NCBI RefSeq assembly: GCF_900143015.1
Contig: NZ_FSRT01000001.1
Location: forward strand, 558,001-622,000
Length of the DNA stretch: 64,000 nt
Source of the DNA: Fibrobacter sp. UWB11
GTDB lineage: Bacteria; Fibrobacterota; Fibrobacteria; Fibrobacterales; Fibrobacteraceae
Reading direction: 5' to 3'
Shown: piece by piece, positions 18,937-29,100 of the stretch
Position numbering within the stretch: the stretch's first letter is position 1
Layout of the letters: each line of letters begins with the position of its first letter
Position numbers and translations under genes: made by a program
The notes under the pieces: generated by a model
Databases searched by the model: none
What the model saw: the letters and a program-made list of their open reading frames with translations, nothing else
What the model was told of the DNA's origin: nothing

Positions 18937-21245
18937 TTTTTCGAAAACTCGCTTTAGCTTCTGTTTTTGCCATACCAACTTTTGCTCAGACTGCTGCGGA
19001 TTCGGCTAATTCAACGTCTGAAAATTCATGGACTGTGAACGGTTCTGTGGGTGCAGAATTTGGCTACCATTCTGTTGTGACCGAAAAGAACAAAACAGAT
19101 GAAGTTTATGACGACGGCATATCCATGATTATGCCGGGAAGCAAGTACAGAAACTATTTCCAGGTTCCTGGATTCTATGGTGCATGGAATGCGTTTGTCC
19201 AGATGCAATCGTCTACGGGGAAGAAAATTGAATTCACCATGGACGTTTCGCATGATCAATGGAATCACTTTGACTTGAAATATTTGCAGGCTTTGTACGA
19301 AGATCGCTTCCAGAAATTGATTTTGGGCGATTTCAATGTTTCGGGCGGTGAATTGTCTTTGTCTAGTGTCGATGTATTTGGTGCTAGCTACGATATTTAT
19401 GTGAATCCGAAAAAATCGGAAAAACCTTTGCTTGTGCTGAGTGCTTTTGGTGGTGAATCGGTTGCGCCTAAGTTGCCTGGCGAAAGGGATCCGGACCAGT
19501 ACAACATGTATATTGGTCTTGATGATGTCGAAGCTCAAAAGATGGTCGTTGGCGGCAAGATTCTTTTGAACGCCACTAAGAACTTTGATGCTTCGTTTGG
19601 CTTTATTGGAAGCAAGGATTATTTGGATGATCCGTTCTTACGCGATGGTACTTCTGATAACGTAAATCTTTCAAACCCGATGTTCTCTTCGAAAACGTTC
19701 TTTGGCGAAGTCAACGGAAAGGTGCTTGGCGGACGTGGAACGTATAATTTGCAAATCGGTTTCGGTGGGGCAGATACAGTTAATGTTGTTGCCCATCGTG
19801 CTGTTAACGCTGTCTTTGAAGAAGCTGGGCTTGATGTATCCCGCTTTGCGCAATTGCGCCGCCTGATGAATAATTCATCGCTTGTAAACCGCATGGACCG
19901 CGATGAATTGGAATTGATTTTTGGCGACAATACGGACATGACCGTAGACGAAATGCGTAGTGAATTGACTCGCCTTTTGAAAGTTGCTCAAGATGCTTTG
20001 AAAGCTCACCGAGACGAAAAGAGTGACGATCCGACGGAATGGACGGCTCAGAATCTTGCTTTGTCGGGATCTTACAATTGGAAAAACAACTCGACGATGA
20101 TCGATGCTTATTTCCGCTTTGTGGGTCGCAATTATTATAGTGCGGGTTCTGCGGACTTGTTGCAGAATTCTCGTTTGTTAGGTGCAAAGCTAGACCAGAA
20201 GATTAAAGATTTCTGGAAGTTGAACTTTGGGTATGAATTGAATATCGAAAATGCGTCTGGTAGTGGTGATGCATACAACGTATTTGGCTTTGCCGAAGGT
20301 TCCAAGCTTGGACTTTTGCCGGGCGCTGATGACGATTGGCTTGAAAAGCATGAACAAGATGCTTCGAGAACGCTCTATGACCACAATTTCGATTTGATGA
20401 ATACGTTTAAGGTTCGCGATTCAATTGATCTTAAAGTCCGTTACGCTTTGAACTACCGCACGCGTAGCACGCCGCAAAGACTTCATGGCAATTTCTTTGG
20501 TTCTTCGGGAATCTATTCGGACTCTTGGTTTGAAAAGCAGAAGGGCAAGCCGACTGTAGATGTAAAAACTGCAGACGGTACGATTCAAATTGACTCTGCT
20601 CGTTGGGCTAAATATGCCGCCTTGCAGAGCGAAGAATATTTGGCAACGCAGTTCGAGGAACGCTTGCTGAAGCACACGGTTGAACTTGAAGCAACGATTA
20701 AGTTCCCTAAGAATGTGTTAAAGATTGGTGGTGTCTGGACTTACCGTACTGATATGTCGAAGTTCAATGAAGATGACTTGCTGGATGGCTTTGATTTTTC
20801 TGATGAAACTTACGGTCTTTTGGGCTATTATTTCCATGGCGGCGATTATTTGGATGCTCGCTATCCGATTTCTCTCACGACAACGCTTGATCGTGTGCGC
20901 AATACAGTGGCCGTGACTCCGAGATTTAGAGTTTATAATCGCAATGATATGAGTGAATTTGAATGGAATCTCTTGGACAATGCGACTATCCAGTTGAAGC
21001 CGAATTTCCTTGATCTTTTGTTGCATGGCAACGTTCGTCAGAACTTTATGAGCCGCAAGGAAGATGGCAAGACGGTTGACGAGATGGAAATGGATTTGGA
21101 TGTCTCGACAGGTCTGAAATTCCAGTTTACTGAAAAACTCGGCATGGAATGTGCTTTTGGCGCGTTCTTTAACTATCGTCCGGATAATGCTTCTGAAGAT
21201 TACAGAGATCTTTACGGCATGATTTCGATGAATTACGATTTCTAA
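18933..21245 (+). CDS. Outer-membrane beta-barrel protein, unknown function
   Basis: A 770-aa protein with a signal peptide ([20 protein letters not shown]). The rest alternates aromatic and polar residues in the manner of porin-like barrels, with many strands starting Trp/Tyr-Lys/Asn and a terminal Phe (SMNYDF), the usual barrel-assembly signal. It overlaps the FecR-like gene by 4 bp, and the endonuclease IV start overlaps its stop by 1 bp, so the three are probably co-transcribed. It may work with the FecR-like protein at the envelope, possibly with the large cadherin proteins upstream; that link is contextual only. Confidence 0.65.
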   Translation: MIFRKLALASVFAIPTFAQTAADSANSTSENSWTVNGSVGAEFGYHSVVTEKNKTDEVYDDGISMIMPGSKYRNYFQVPGFYGAWNAFVQMQSSTGKKIEFTMDVSHDQWNHFDLKYLQALYEDRFQKLILGDFNVSGGELSLSSVDVFGASYDIYVNPKKSEKPLLVLSAFGGESVAPKLPGERDPDQYNMYIGLDDVEAQKMVVGGKILLNATKNFDASFGFIGSKDYLDDPFLRDGTSDNVNLSNPMFSSKTFFGEVNGKVLGGRGTYNLQIGFGGADTVNVVAHRAVNAVFEEAGLDVSRFAQLRRLMNNSSLVNRMDRDELELIFGDNTDMTVDEMRSELTRLLKVAQDALKAHRDEKSDDPTEWTAQNLALSGSYNWKNNSTMIDAYFRFVGRNYYSAGSADLLQNSRLLGAKLDQKIKDFWKLNFGYELNIENASGSGDAYNVFGFAEGSKLGLLPGADDDWLEKHEQDASRTLYDHNFDLMNTFKVRDSIDLKVRYALNYRTRSTPQRLHGNFFGSSGIYSDSWFEKQKGKPTVDVKTADGTIQIDSARWAKYAALQSEEYLATQFEERLLKHTVELEATIKFPKNVLKIGGVWTYRTDMSKFNEDDLLDGFDFSDETYGLLGYYFHGGDYLDARYPISLTTTLDRVRNTVAVTPRFRVYNRNDMSEFEWNLLDNATIQLKPNFLDLLLHGNVRQNFMSRKEDGKTVDEMEMDLDVSTGLKFQFTEKLGMECAFGAFFNYRPDNASEDYRDLYGMISMNYDF

Positions 21246-22072
21246 TGCATATCGGATGTCATTTGTCCTCAACGGGCGGCTTTTTGGCGATGGGGGTGAC
21301 TGCTCTTTCCATCGGGGCCGACACGTTCCAGTTTTTTACACGTAACCCGCGTGGTGGTGCTGCAAAACCGTTTGATAAGGCGGACGCTGAAGCTTTGAAT
21401 GCGTTTATGGACGCGCATGGCTTTGCTCCGATTTTGGCTCATGCTCCTTATACGTTGAATGCTTGTGCTGCGGATCCTTCGCTTCGACAGTATGCGCAAG
21501 ACGTGATGAAGGATGATTTGTTCCGTATGGACCATTTCCCGCATGCGATGTATAATTTTCACCCTGGCAGTCATGTGAAGCAAGGTGTCGAGGTGGGGAT
21601 AGAGCTCATTTCGCAGCATTTGAACAATATTCTGCACAAGGATTTGAAAACGAAAGTGCTCCTGGAAACGATGGCTGGAAAAGGCTCTGAAGTGGGGCGT
21701 ACATTCGAAGAACTGCGTGCAATTATAGACCGAGTGGAGCTTAACGAGAAGGTTGGCGTGTGTTTGGATACGTGCCACGTTTTCGATGGTGGCTACGATA
21801 TCGTGAACCACTTGGATGATGTTCTTGAGAAATTTGACAAGGCTGTTGGACTTGAGCGTTTGTGTGCGATTCATTTGAACGATAGCAAGAATCCGATGGG
21901 TAGCCACAAGGATCGCCATGAGGTAATCGGAGGTGGATTCATTGGTCTGGAAGCCCTCGTAAATGTGGTTAATCACCCTTCTCTCAAGAAGTTGCCGTTC
22001 TATTTGGAGACGCCGAACGAATTGCCTGGTTATGCTGCAGAAATTGCGCTGATGCGTAGTCGGGAACGCTGA
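21245..22072 (+). CDS. nfo: Endonuclease IV (apurinic/apyrimidinic endonuclease)
   Basis: A 275-aa TIM-barrel enzyme that cleaves DNA 5' to abasic sites in base-excision repair, using three zinc ions. Family motifs are all visible: the N-terminal [64 protein letters not shown] and the C-terminal LETPNE. The His, Glu and Asp zinc ligands within these motifs are intact. The length is usual for the family. The start is fixed by the 1-bp overlap (TAATG) with the barrel gene, an unusual partner for a repair enzyme. Confidence 0.95.
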   Translation: MHIGCHLSSTGGFLAMGVTALSIGADTFQFFTRNPRGGAAKPFDKADAEALNAFMDAHGFAPILAHAPYTLNACAADPSLRQYAQDVMKDDLFRMDHFPHAMYNFHPGSHVKQGVEVGIELISQHLNNILHKDLKTKVLLETMAGKGSEVGRTFEELRAIIDRVELNEKVGVCLDTCHVFDGGYDIVNHLDDVLEKFDKAVGLERLCAIHLNDSKNPMGSHKDRHEVIGGGFIGLEALVNVVNHPSLKKLPFYLETPNELPGYAAEIALMRSRER

Positions 22073-22104
22073 CGAAAAAAGTTCAACTTTTTTATGCCTA
22101 AGCC

Positions 22105-22133
22105 TTGACAAAAGAGTGAAAATCATCTATATT
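22105..22133 (+). promoter_or_regulatory. Promoter of first tRNA-Asn gene
   Basis: TTGACA (22105-22110), 17-bp spacer, TATATT (22128-22133) extending to TATATTTG. About 48 bp separate it from the tRNA. Confidence 0.85.
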
Positions 22134-22181
22134 TGAGCGCGTCAATGAATCTCTCCCAAAGAAAGTTGAATTGACGAATGA

Positions 22182-22254
22182 TGCTTCATAGCTCAGTTGG
22201 TAGAGCCCGCGACTGTTAATCGCGTTGTCCTTGGTTCGAGTCCAAGTGAAGCAG
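22182..22254 (+). tRNA. tRNA-Asn (GTT), copy 1
   Basis: Cloverleaf of 73 nt. The acceptor TGCTTCA pairs with TGAAGCA, the D-arm has GCTC-AGTTGGTA-GAGC, the anticodon stem CGCGA/TCGCG encloses CTGTTAA with anticodon GTT at 22215-22217, and the T-arm contains GGTTCGAGTCC. The discriminator base is G and CCA is not encoded. It is identical base for base to the copy at 22443. A hairpin terminator follows after 2 bases. Confidence 0.97.
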
Positions 22255-22256
22255 CT

Positions 22257-22289
22257 GAAAAAGCCTCGGTCTTTGACCGGGGCTTTTTC
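22257..22289 (+). terminator. Terminator of first tRNA-Asn
   Basis: GAAAAAGCCTCGGTC and GACCGGGGCTTTTTC pair around TTT; the 3' arm ends in a T-run. Confidence 0.9.
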
Positions 22290-22305
22290 GTTTTCAGGTT
22301 GTCAT

Positions 22306-22330
22306 TCCATCGGGGCGAAGCCGCGATGGA
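22306..22330. repeat. Hairpin repeat containing GCGAAGCCGCGAT
   Basis: TCCATCG-GGGC-GAA-GCCG-CGATGGA is nearly a perfect hairpin. Its core GCGAAGCCGCGAT is shared with the hairpins at 30441 and 39931. Confidence 0.6.
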
Positions 22331-22365
22331 ATCCATTATTTTTAAACTTTATTCGTGGCGATGCC

Positions 22366-22393
22366 TTGACAGATGCTGAGGTTTATCTATATT
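22366..22393 (+). promoter_or_regulatory. Promoter of second tRNA-Asn gene
   Basis: TTGACA (22366-22371), 16-bp spacer, TATATT (22388-22393) extending to TATATTTG. It repeats the promoter of copy 1 with one base less in the spacer. Confidence 0.85.
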
Positions 22394-22442
22394 TGAGCCC
22401 GTCAATTGGAATCCTTCAAAAGATTTTTGAATTGATAAATGA

Positions 22443-22515
22443 TGCTTCATAGCTCAGTTGGTAGAGCCCGCGACTGTTAATCGCGTTGTCCTTGGTTCGA
22501 GTCCAAGTGAAGCAG
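22443..22515 (+). tRNA. tRNA-Asn (GTT), copy 2
   Basis: Identical over all 73 nt to the copy at 22182, with the same GTT anticodon and no encoded CCA. The duplication includes promoter and terminator, while the sequence between has diverged, so each copy is its own transcription unit. Confidence 0.97.
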
Positions 22516-22517
22516 CT

Positions 22518-22550
22518 GAAAAAGCCCCGGTCATTGACTGGGGCTTTTTC
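22518..22550. terminator. Terminator of second tRNA-Asn, shared with opposite gene
   Basis: GAAAAAGCCCCGGTC and GACTGGGGCTTTTTC pair. It lies 2 bases from the minus-strand stop at 22553, and with A/T runs on both sides it can serve both directions. Confidence 0.85.
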
Positions 22551-22552
22551 GT

Positions 22553-23422
22553 TTATCGGCGGGCTGGTGACCAGCGTCTCTTGAATCGGGGCTCGTCGAT
22601 GATTTTGCCCCAGATGAATCCGCGTCGTACGCTTTCCCGGCTTATCGAGCGTACGGCGGTACGCTTGGTGAGCGGGTCGGCAATCTCGACGGCTTCGCTG
22701 GTGTAACCGTTTTCACGGTCGCTTTGGCGGGCCGCCGCTGCGGCTTCTTCGCGTGCCCTGCGGGCGCGCTCTTCAAGGATTTTGAGCTGGCTTTGCTTAT
22801 CGCTAGATGTAGAGCTTTGTGCATCTACGGCAGGGGCGGCCGCGGATCTCTCTGCGGTCATGGGTGCTGCCTTGAGCTCGCGCGATAGCAGGTTGTTGAG
22901 TTCGTCTATGTCTTGTACGAGAACGTCGTATTCGCCGTCTCCCATATCGTGCCCGATAATGCGGTGCTGCTGGAGTTCGTTCAGTATTTCGATTGCGCAA
23001 CCCTTGGACATTTCGAATTCTTCCATCAGGTACTCGATATCGACAACGTCTAGCTGTACGATGTCTTCTGCAACTTCACGCATGGTCACGTTATTGCCTA
23101 TGCGATGCGTTCTCTCGGGTATCGGAGGCGGCATTGCTGGCTCAAGCGTTCCTTGGGAGGCTTCGCGTTGAGCTTCTTCGAATTGCTTGATGTACTCTTG
23201 CAATCTACGAGAAGCAGATGGCGAAGGCTTTGGGAAATCTTCTGAATTCTCGTCGTAATCATCATTTACATCATCTTCGGTTTCCTGCGTAGAATCATCC
23301 TCAGGAGCATACGGTGACGTTTGCTCCTGCTGAGATTGCTTCTTCTTCGCTTTCGCCCTTTTGATAACTTGGTCGACGATGATTGCGATAATGACAATGA
23401 CTAGTTTGTCAAATGAATCCAT
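22553..23422 (-). CDS. Membrane-anchored protein with FtsK-gamma-like winged helix
   Basis: A 289-aa protein I cannot name. Residues 6-18 are a single hydrophobic segment (LVIVIIAIIVDQV) followed by a basic stretch, then a long acidic, disordered linker. Residues about 113-170 (VDIEYLMEEFEMSKGCAIEILNELQ..., then HRIIGHDMGDGEYDVLV) resemble the winged helix of the FtsK gamma domain, which reads oriented DNA motifs. No ATPase motor is present. The C-terminus is rich in Arg, Ala and Glu. It is the third gene after NfeD and FloA, starting 23 bases beyond the FloA stop, and ends against the tRNA-Asn terminator. Function unknown. Confidence 0.6.
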   Translation of the reverse strand: MDSFDKLVIVIIAIIVDQVIKRAKAKKKQSQQEQTSPYAPEDDSTQETEDDVNDDYDENSEDFPKPSPSASRRLQEYIKQFEEAQREASQGTLEPAMPPPIPERTHRIGNNVTMREVAEDIVQLDVVDIEYLMEEFEMSKGCAIEILNELQQHRIIGHDMGDGEYDVLVQDIDELNNLLSRELKAAPMTAERSAAAPAVDAQSSTSSDKQSQLKILEERARRAREEAAAAARQSDRENGYTSEAVEIADPLTKRTAVRSISRESVRRGFIWGKIIDEPRFKRRWSPARR

Positions 23423-23444
23423 GGGCTAAACCCTTTTGGTCAAA

Positions 23445-24419
23445 TTACTTGTTTGCTTCCGGGGCAGAACCGATTTCCTTGCGCATTTGCGTGTCGGCTT
23501 CGATGTTCTTGAGGTTGTAGTAGTCCATCACGCCGAGCTTGCCGTCGCGGAGTGCAGAGGCCATGGCCATCGGAATCTGGGCTTCGGCTTCCACGAGCTT
23601 TGCCTTCATTTCCATCACCTTGGCCTTCATTTCCTGTTCGGCAGCGAATGCCATGGCGCGGCGTTCTTCTGCCTTGGCCTGTGCAATCTTCTTGTCGGCT
23701 TCGGCACGGTCGGTTTCGAGGATAGCACCGATGTTCTGGCCCACGTCCACATCTGCAATGTCGATAGAAAGGATTTCGAATGCGGTACCGGCATCGAGAC
23801 CGGAAGCGAGCACCTTCTTGGAAATCATGTTCGGGTTTTCGAGCACTTCCTTGTGGCTCTGTGCAGAACCGATGGAAGACACGATGCCTTCGCCAACACG
23901 GGCGACAACTGTTTCTTCGCCTGCACCACCGACGAGCTTCTGGATGCTTGCGCGCACGGTGATACGGGTAATGGCGTGGAGCTGAATACCGTCGAGAGCC
24001 ACGGCGGAGACCTTCGGGGTTTCGATGACTTTCGGGTTCACGGACATCTGCACTGCTTCGAGCACGTTACGGCCGGCAAGGTCAATTGCTGCAGCTTCCT
24101 TGAAGTCGAGCTTGATGTTTGCCTTGTTGGCGGCGATGAGAGCCTGGATCACGCGGAGCACGTTACCGCGGGAAAGGTAGTGGGCTTCGAGGAGGTTCGT
24201 GTCGACCGGAAGGCCTGCCTTGCAGCTCAAAATGCGAGCTTCGACAATCACCTGAGGCGGCACCTTACGCAAACGCATACCGATGAGCTGGAAAATGCTC
24301 ACGTTTGCCTTGGAAAACAAGGCCTGAAGCCAAAGGCTAAAGAACTTGCCGATGAAGGCGAGTAGGATGATGACGACGATAGCGGCAATAATAATGCCAA
24401 TGATGATGAGATTATCCAT
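23445..24419 (-). CDS. floA: Flotillin-like protein FloA
   Basis: A 324-aa SPFH-type scaffold protein. The N-terminal hydrophobic hairpin ([21 protein letters not shown]) anchors it to the inner face of the membrane. The flotillin core follows ([74 protein letters not shown]). A coiled-coil rich in Glu/Ala repeats ([19 protein letters not shown]) drives oligomerisation. FloA proteins organise functional membrane microdomains. The gene follows an NfeD-family gene with a 40-base gap, the standard floA-nfeD pairing. Confidence 0.93.
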   Translation of the reverse strand: MDNLIIIGIIIAAIVVIILLAFIGKFFSLWLQALFSKANVSIFQLIGMRLRKVPPQVIVEARILSCKAGLPVDTNLLEAHYLSRGNVLRVIQALIAANKANIKLDFKEAAAIDLAGRNVLEAVQMSVNPKVIETPKVSAVALDGIQLHAITRITVRASIQKLVGGAGEETVVARVGEGIVSSIGSAQSHKEVLENPNMISKKVLASGLDAGTAFEILSIDIADVDVGQNIGAILETDRAEADKKIAQAKAEERRAMAFAAEQEMKAKVMEMKAKLVEAEAQIPMAMASALRDGKLGVMDYYNLKNIEADTQMRKEIGSAPEANK

Positions 24420-24459
24420 TTATCTTCTCCAGTTTATGTTTTTTGTTTTAAAATTTATG

Positions 24460-26025
24460 CTAGGCGCGGGTGACCCAGATGTGCCCTTCTTGCACGGCTT
24501 CGACTTTTATGCGTTGGCCGGCTTCGATGATTTCTCCATGAGTTTGTACGTCAAAGAGCTTGGTAGAACCATCTGGCATGGTAAAACTTGCTTGTCCAAC
24601 GGGACGGAGGAATGTTTTGGCAATACCGGTGTCGCCAATGGAAACGACTTGCACGTTTTCGGTGGGGGCGACTGCTGTTTCCATGTCGGTCTTGAGCATG
24701 GGAGTCCAGCCTTCGGGGAGTAGCGGTATTAAATACTTGCTTGCCGCAATTGGAATGATTAACGCAATGGCTGCGCTTCCGAGAACGAAGAATAGCCCGA
24801 ATAGCCAGGGGGTTGCATCAAATGTCGTTTCGACGGCTTCAGGGACGTATTCAGGAATGTTTGTGGTATCGACGCTCATGATGAGTGCTATGATCATACA
24901 TGCGATACCGCCTATGCCAAATAGGAATGTCCCTGGCATGACGAATATCTCGACGAGGAACAAAATAACGCCTGCAATAAGGAGGATGACCGGGAAGTAG
25001 CCATCGAGCTGCGGAGCGAACTGTCCGAAGAAGACAATACCGATTAGGATGATGCCGATGATGCCGAACATTCCAAATCCGGGAGTCTTGAATTCGATAT
25101 AGAGTGCTCCGAAGCCGAGAATCAAGAGAATGCCCGAGATGGCGGCAATGGCGCTTGCAATTTTTTCACCCGTATTTGTTTCGACTTCGCTTTTGCGTTC
25201 GATAGCGAGTTTCGTTTCAAAGTCTTCGCGGTTCTTGAACGTGCCCTTGGAAAATCCGAGTTCTTCGGCTTCCTTGTCGGTCATAGTCAAAAGTTCGCCT
25301 TCTTTCACGAGAATCTTGGGCGATCCCCAGAATTTCTTTTCGGTACTGTCGAGAACGGCAAATTTTTTCCCTTCGATAATGAGCGTCGTGTCGCGTTCTG
25401 TTGCCGTACCCTTGTCAAGTTTTGCCGTGAGTTCGAGAACTTCGAGTTCCGGAGTCACGAATGAAGAGGCCAAAAGTTCCGGGTAGCCGTTGCGCTGGGC
25501 GAGGTTCCTGAACTTGGCGCGGAGCGGGGATTGGATTTTTTCACCCACGATTTGCGGGGTGCCGTCGCCGCCTTGTACAATCGGAGCGCAGTCGCCAATG
25601 GTCGTGGCTTCGAGCATATAGAGCTTTTTGCAGGCAAGAGCAATGAGCGAACCCGCGCTGATGGCTTTCTTTTTCACGAGAGCGATGGTTTCTGGGCCCT
25701 TGACGGCCATGATGGTATCGACGAGGTCGAACGCGGCATCAAGACGCCCGCCGAACGTATTGATTTCAAAGACGATATAGTCTGGCTTTTTATCGAGAGC
25801 TTCGCCGATGGCGCGGGCGCAGAATTCGTACATGGCAGGGTCAACATCCCCTTCCAGCTTAATCCATACAGCTTGCTTTTTCGGTGTTGAAATTTGGGTA
25901 GCTTCAGTCACCTTGGGGGTGGTTGCAGAATCTTTTGTAACAGAATCGACTGTAACGCCTTCTGCAGCAAATGAAATTGAGACTAAAAGTGTAAAAAGAA
26001 CGAGCAGTTTTGATAAAATTTTCAT
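24460..26025 (-). CDS. NfeD-family membrane-bound serine protease (ClpP class)
   Basis: A 521-aa long-form NfeD protein. The start at 26025 gives a signal peptide (MKILSKLLVLFTLLVSISFA); an upstream in-frame ATG at 26082 would put 19 polar residues before it. Residues about 40-240 are the ClpP-like protease domain with FEINTFGGRLDAA and catalytic Ser in KAISAGSLIALAC; the Lys partner is probably in the KIQSPLRAKFRNLA segment. Several transmembrane helices follow (about residues 285-420), then a C-terminal OB-fold domain. It is thought to cleave or regulate membrane proteins together with the flotillin-like partner encoded next. It diverges from the histidine kinase gene. Confidence 0.92.
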   Translation of the reverse strand: MKILSKLLVLFTLLVSISFAAEGVTVDSVTKDSATTPKVTEATQISTPKKQAVWIKLEGDVDPAMYEFCARAIGEALDKKPDYIVFEINTFGGRLDAAFDLVDTIMAVKGPETIALVKKKAISAGSLIALACKKLYMLEATTIGDCAPIVQGGDGTPQIVGEKIQSPLRAKFRNLAQRNGYPELLASSFVTPELEVLELTAKLDKGTATERDTTLIIEGKKFAVLDSTEKKFWGSPKILVKEGELLTMTDKEAEELGFSKGTFKNREDFETKLAIERKSEVETNTGEKIASAIAAISGILLILGFGALYIEFKTPGFGMFGIIGIILIGIVFFGQFAPQLDGYFPVILLIAGVILFLVEIFVMPGTFLFGIGGIACMIIALIMSVDTTNIPEYVPEAVETTFDATPWLFGLFFVLGSAAIALIIPIAASKYLIPLLPEGWTPMLKTDMETAVAPTENVQVVSIGDTGIAKTFLRPVGQASFTMPDGSTKLFDVQTHGEIIEAGQRIKVEAVQEGHIWVTRA

Positions 26026-26184
26026 ATCGTCAATGTATAAAGTTTTGTTTTGTACTGAACAAGTTTTTGTGAAAAAAAACACGATTTGGCGTAAAAGATG
26101 GTTAAAAACGCGTTTTTTTTTGAATTCTTAATCAGTTTGTCTCTGTAAAATGTATAATATATCTTGAATTCTTACAAAAAACTT

Positions 26185-29100
26185 ATGAATCAGAATTTTT
26201 TTAAACGAAATCTAGTTGTATCGTTACTGTTAGTTGCGTTCCTGTTTATTGTTACAAACGTTTCCTTTTTGTACATAAACGGAAAGGCTATTGATGATAG
26301 TTGGGACTCCCTTGACGAAGTGGCTTATGCTTCTGAAGCGAAACTAGGCTTTTTGGGACGATCCCTTTTGAGTGCCTTGACCAATATTTCGACTGTGGTG
26401 GGGATGGAAGAAGACATGCTTTCAGAAAGCATGGTTAGAATGATTCGTGGTTCGCGAATTGGGCCTTTGGTATCTGCTGCACGTTTGTATTTGCCTGATG
26501 GACACATTATCGTTGATCAAGGTGTTGTTTTTGACTCTTCTTATATACAGCACTACAATTCGATTGTTTCGTCGAAACCGTATATTTCGAAGGTTGGCCG
26601 CGATGTGGTCCATTCCGAAAATATTGTGTTTGAACAGTTTGTTCCTGTCCGTCGTAGGGGGCAGGTGGTCGCTATGCTTTCGGCTGTATCCGATATTAGG
26701 CCGTTGTATGGTTTTGTAGCGACAAGTGCGTTTAAGGGAAAGACATCTTTGGTTGTTCTAGACCGTAGGGACGGTTCCTTTGTTGTCGAAAAGACAGGGA
26801 AGTGGAACAGTTTCAATGACTTTATAAGAACGATTACTCCAAAGAGCGGGTATTCGCTGGAAGAGTGGGCCGCAAACGTGATGAAAGGCGAGCTTGCCCA
26901 TTTGGCTTATGAAGAACAATCTTCGGATGATGAGAAACTTTTGGTCTCGCTCCCCTTGTTTGGCGGCAGTTGGTCTTTGATTTTGTACGTCAACAAAAAT
27001 ATTGCCTTTGCGCGAGTGGATACAATCCGTAGGTTCTATATTGCGGTTTCGGCTATTGAACTTTTAGTGATTCTTTTGTATCTCCTGAGGATGGTGTGGA
27101 ATGCCCGCCGTATGGCAGAAGCGGAATCTAGCGAATATTCTGAAATTGCGGATGCGTTGAGCGGAACATACGAGTGCATTTTCTACGTGAATGTCTTGGA
27201 CGATACCTTTGATTCGTTCCATGCTGACACGCTTATGAATAAGTTGCACGAATCGGTAAATGGACGGGACTTTTTCTTTGAATCCATTTCGAGTTTGCGC
27301 AACAACCTTTACGAAGACGATCTTGAAATCGTCATGCACTTTATGGAAAAGGGTGCCTTCCTCAAGCGTCTTGAAGAAAATTCGAGTGCTTCTGTTGAAT
27401 ATAGGCTTGTGATAGACGGTGTTCCTCAGTACTATAGAATGAAGGTTATTCGGTCTCACAAGGATGAAAACCATGTTATTGTCGCTATAGAAAACATTGA
27501 TTCTGAAGTCAATAAGGCTATTGCTCAGCGTCAAGAACTTGACCGTAACAACAGGGTGATTGAATCGCTTGCTTCTGACTTCGATTTTGTGAACTATGTA
27601 ACGATTGGCGATGATGCTGCATCGGACTACGTGGTGACGTACCGCGCAAGTTCTGTGCTTTTGAAGGCTATTCCGGGATGGTCTTTGGAAAAGAGCTTTA
27701 CGAAGAGAATGGAGCTGTTGCAAAAATACTTGGTTTGCGATTCGGATAAACTCCAGTTCCACGAACAGGCAAATCGTGACCGCCTTGTGACCGTATTGAA
27801 AGATGAATCTGTTGTCCATATTAACTTCAAGATTAATCTTGATGGTAAGGAAGTCTTTTACCAGATGAAGGTTATTGCCGATAAGGATGAAATCGGCAAT
27901 CTTAAGGGTCTTGTTTTTGGATTGCATAGTGTTGATGACGAAATCAAGAAACAGATGCAAATCCAATCGAATTTGAAGCGCAACCTTGAAATTATCGATA
28001 TTTTGTCAGAAGATTATTCTTCGCTCTTCTATTTTAACCTTGTGGACAACACAAGTGGCGTGCTTGCGGTTCGTGAGGATATTAGGGGTGCTTTGAAGGA
28101 TTTGTTTGCAAATTGCGAAAGACTTGAAGATGTGTTTAAGGCGTTTGTCTTGGATATGGCTCATCCCGATGATCGCGACAAGCTTATAGGGCTTGCTTCT
28201 AGAGAAGTCGTGGCTGAAAAACTCGAACACCAGAAACGCTTGACGATTGTGTTTAGGCATCTTTATGGTTCTGAATACAAGTACACGCGCTTGGTGTTTG
28301 CCAAGGCTGAACCGACCGATGTTCCGGCTAAACTCATTGCAGTCGGTTTTGTGGAAGTAGACGATCAGTATCGTGCCGAAACGGAACATCAGGAAAATAT
28401 TGACCGTATCATGAGCCTTTCGGACCAGTATGAAATTGTGTTCGATATCGACATCGATACGGGCATGTTTAGTACTTCGTTGAATGGCAGTAAGTTTAAA
28501 GATGCTATTGATGAAAAGACGGGCGAAGCCCTGATTTTCTTTAAGGATAAGGAAGGCGACTTGCAGAAGTCCGTGTACAAGGATGACTTGCCGCATGTGC
28601 TGAGATCAATTAATCGTGATGTTGTTTTGACTCGTTTGCAAAACGAGAATTCGTTTGTTCAGGATTATCGCCGCGTGACGACTAATGGTCTCAAGTGGTA
28701 CCGCCTGAAGGTGACTAAAATGGGTGACTGGTCCAAATCGCATCGTGTGCTCGTTGGCCTTTTCAATAACGATATTGTTTACCGCAAGGAAATTGCGCAG
28801 CAGGCAGCTCTTGAACAGGCTCTTGAAATGGCGAAGTCCGCGTCTCGTGCAAAGACGATGTTCCTTAACAACATGAGCCATGATATCCGTACTCCGATGA
28901 ATGCGATTATCGGTTATACGGAACTTGCGACTATGCATCTTGATAACAAGGACTTGGTTAAAAACTTCCTTGGAAAAATCGAACTTTCGTCGAATCATTT
29001 GCTCTCGCTTATCAACGATGTGCTTGATATGAGCCGCATCGAATCGGGCAAATTGAACTTGAATGAAAAGCCGGAACATATTCCGGAAATCATCCATACG

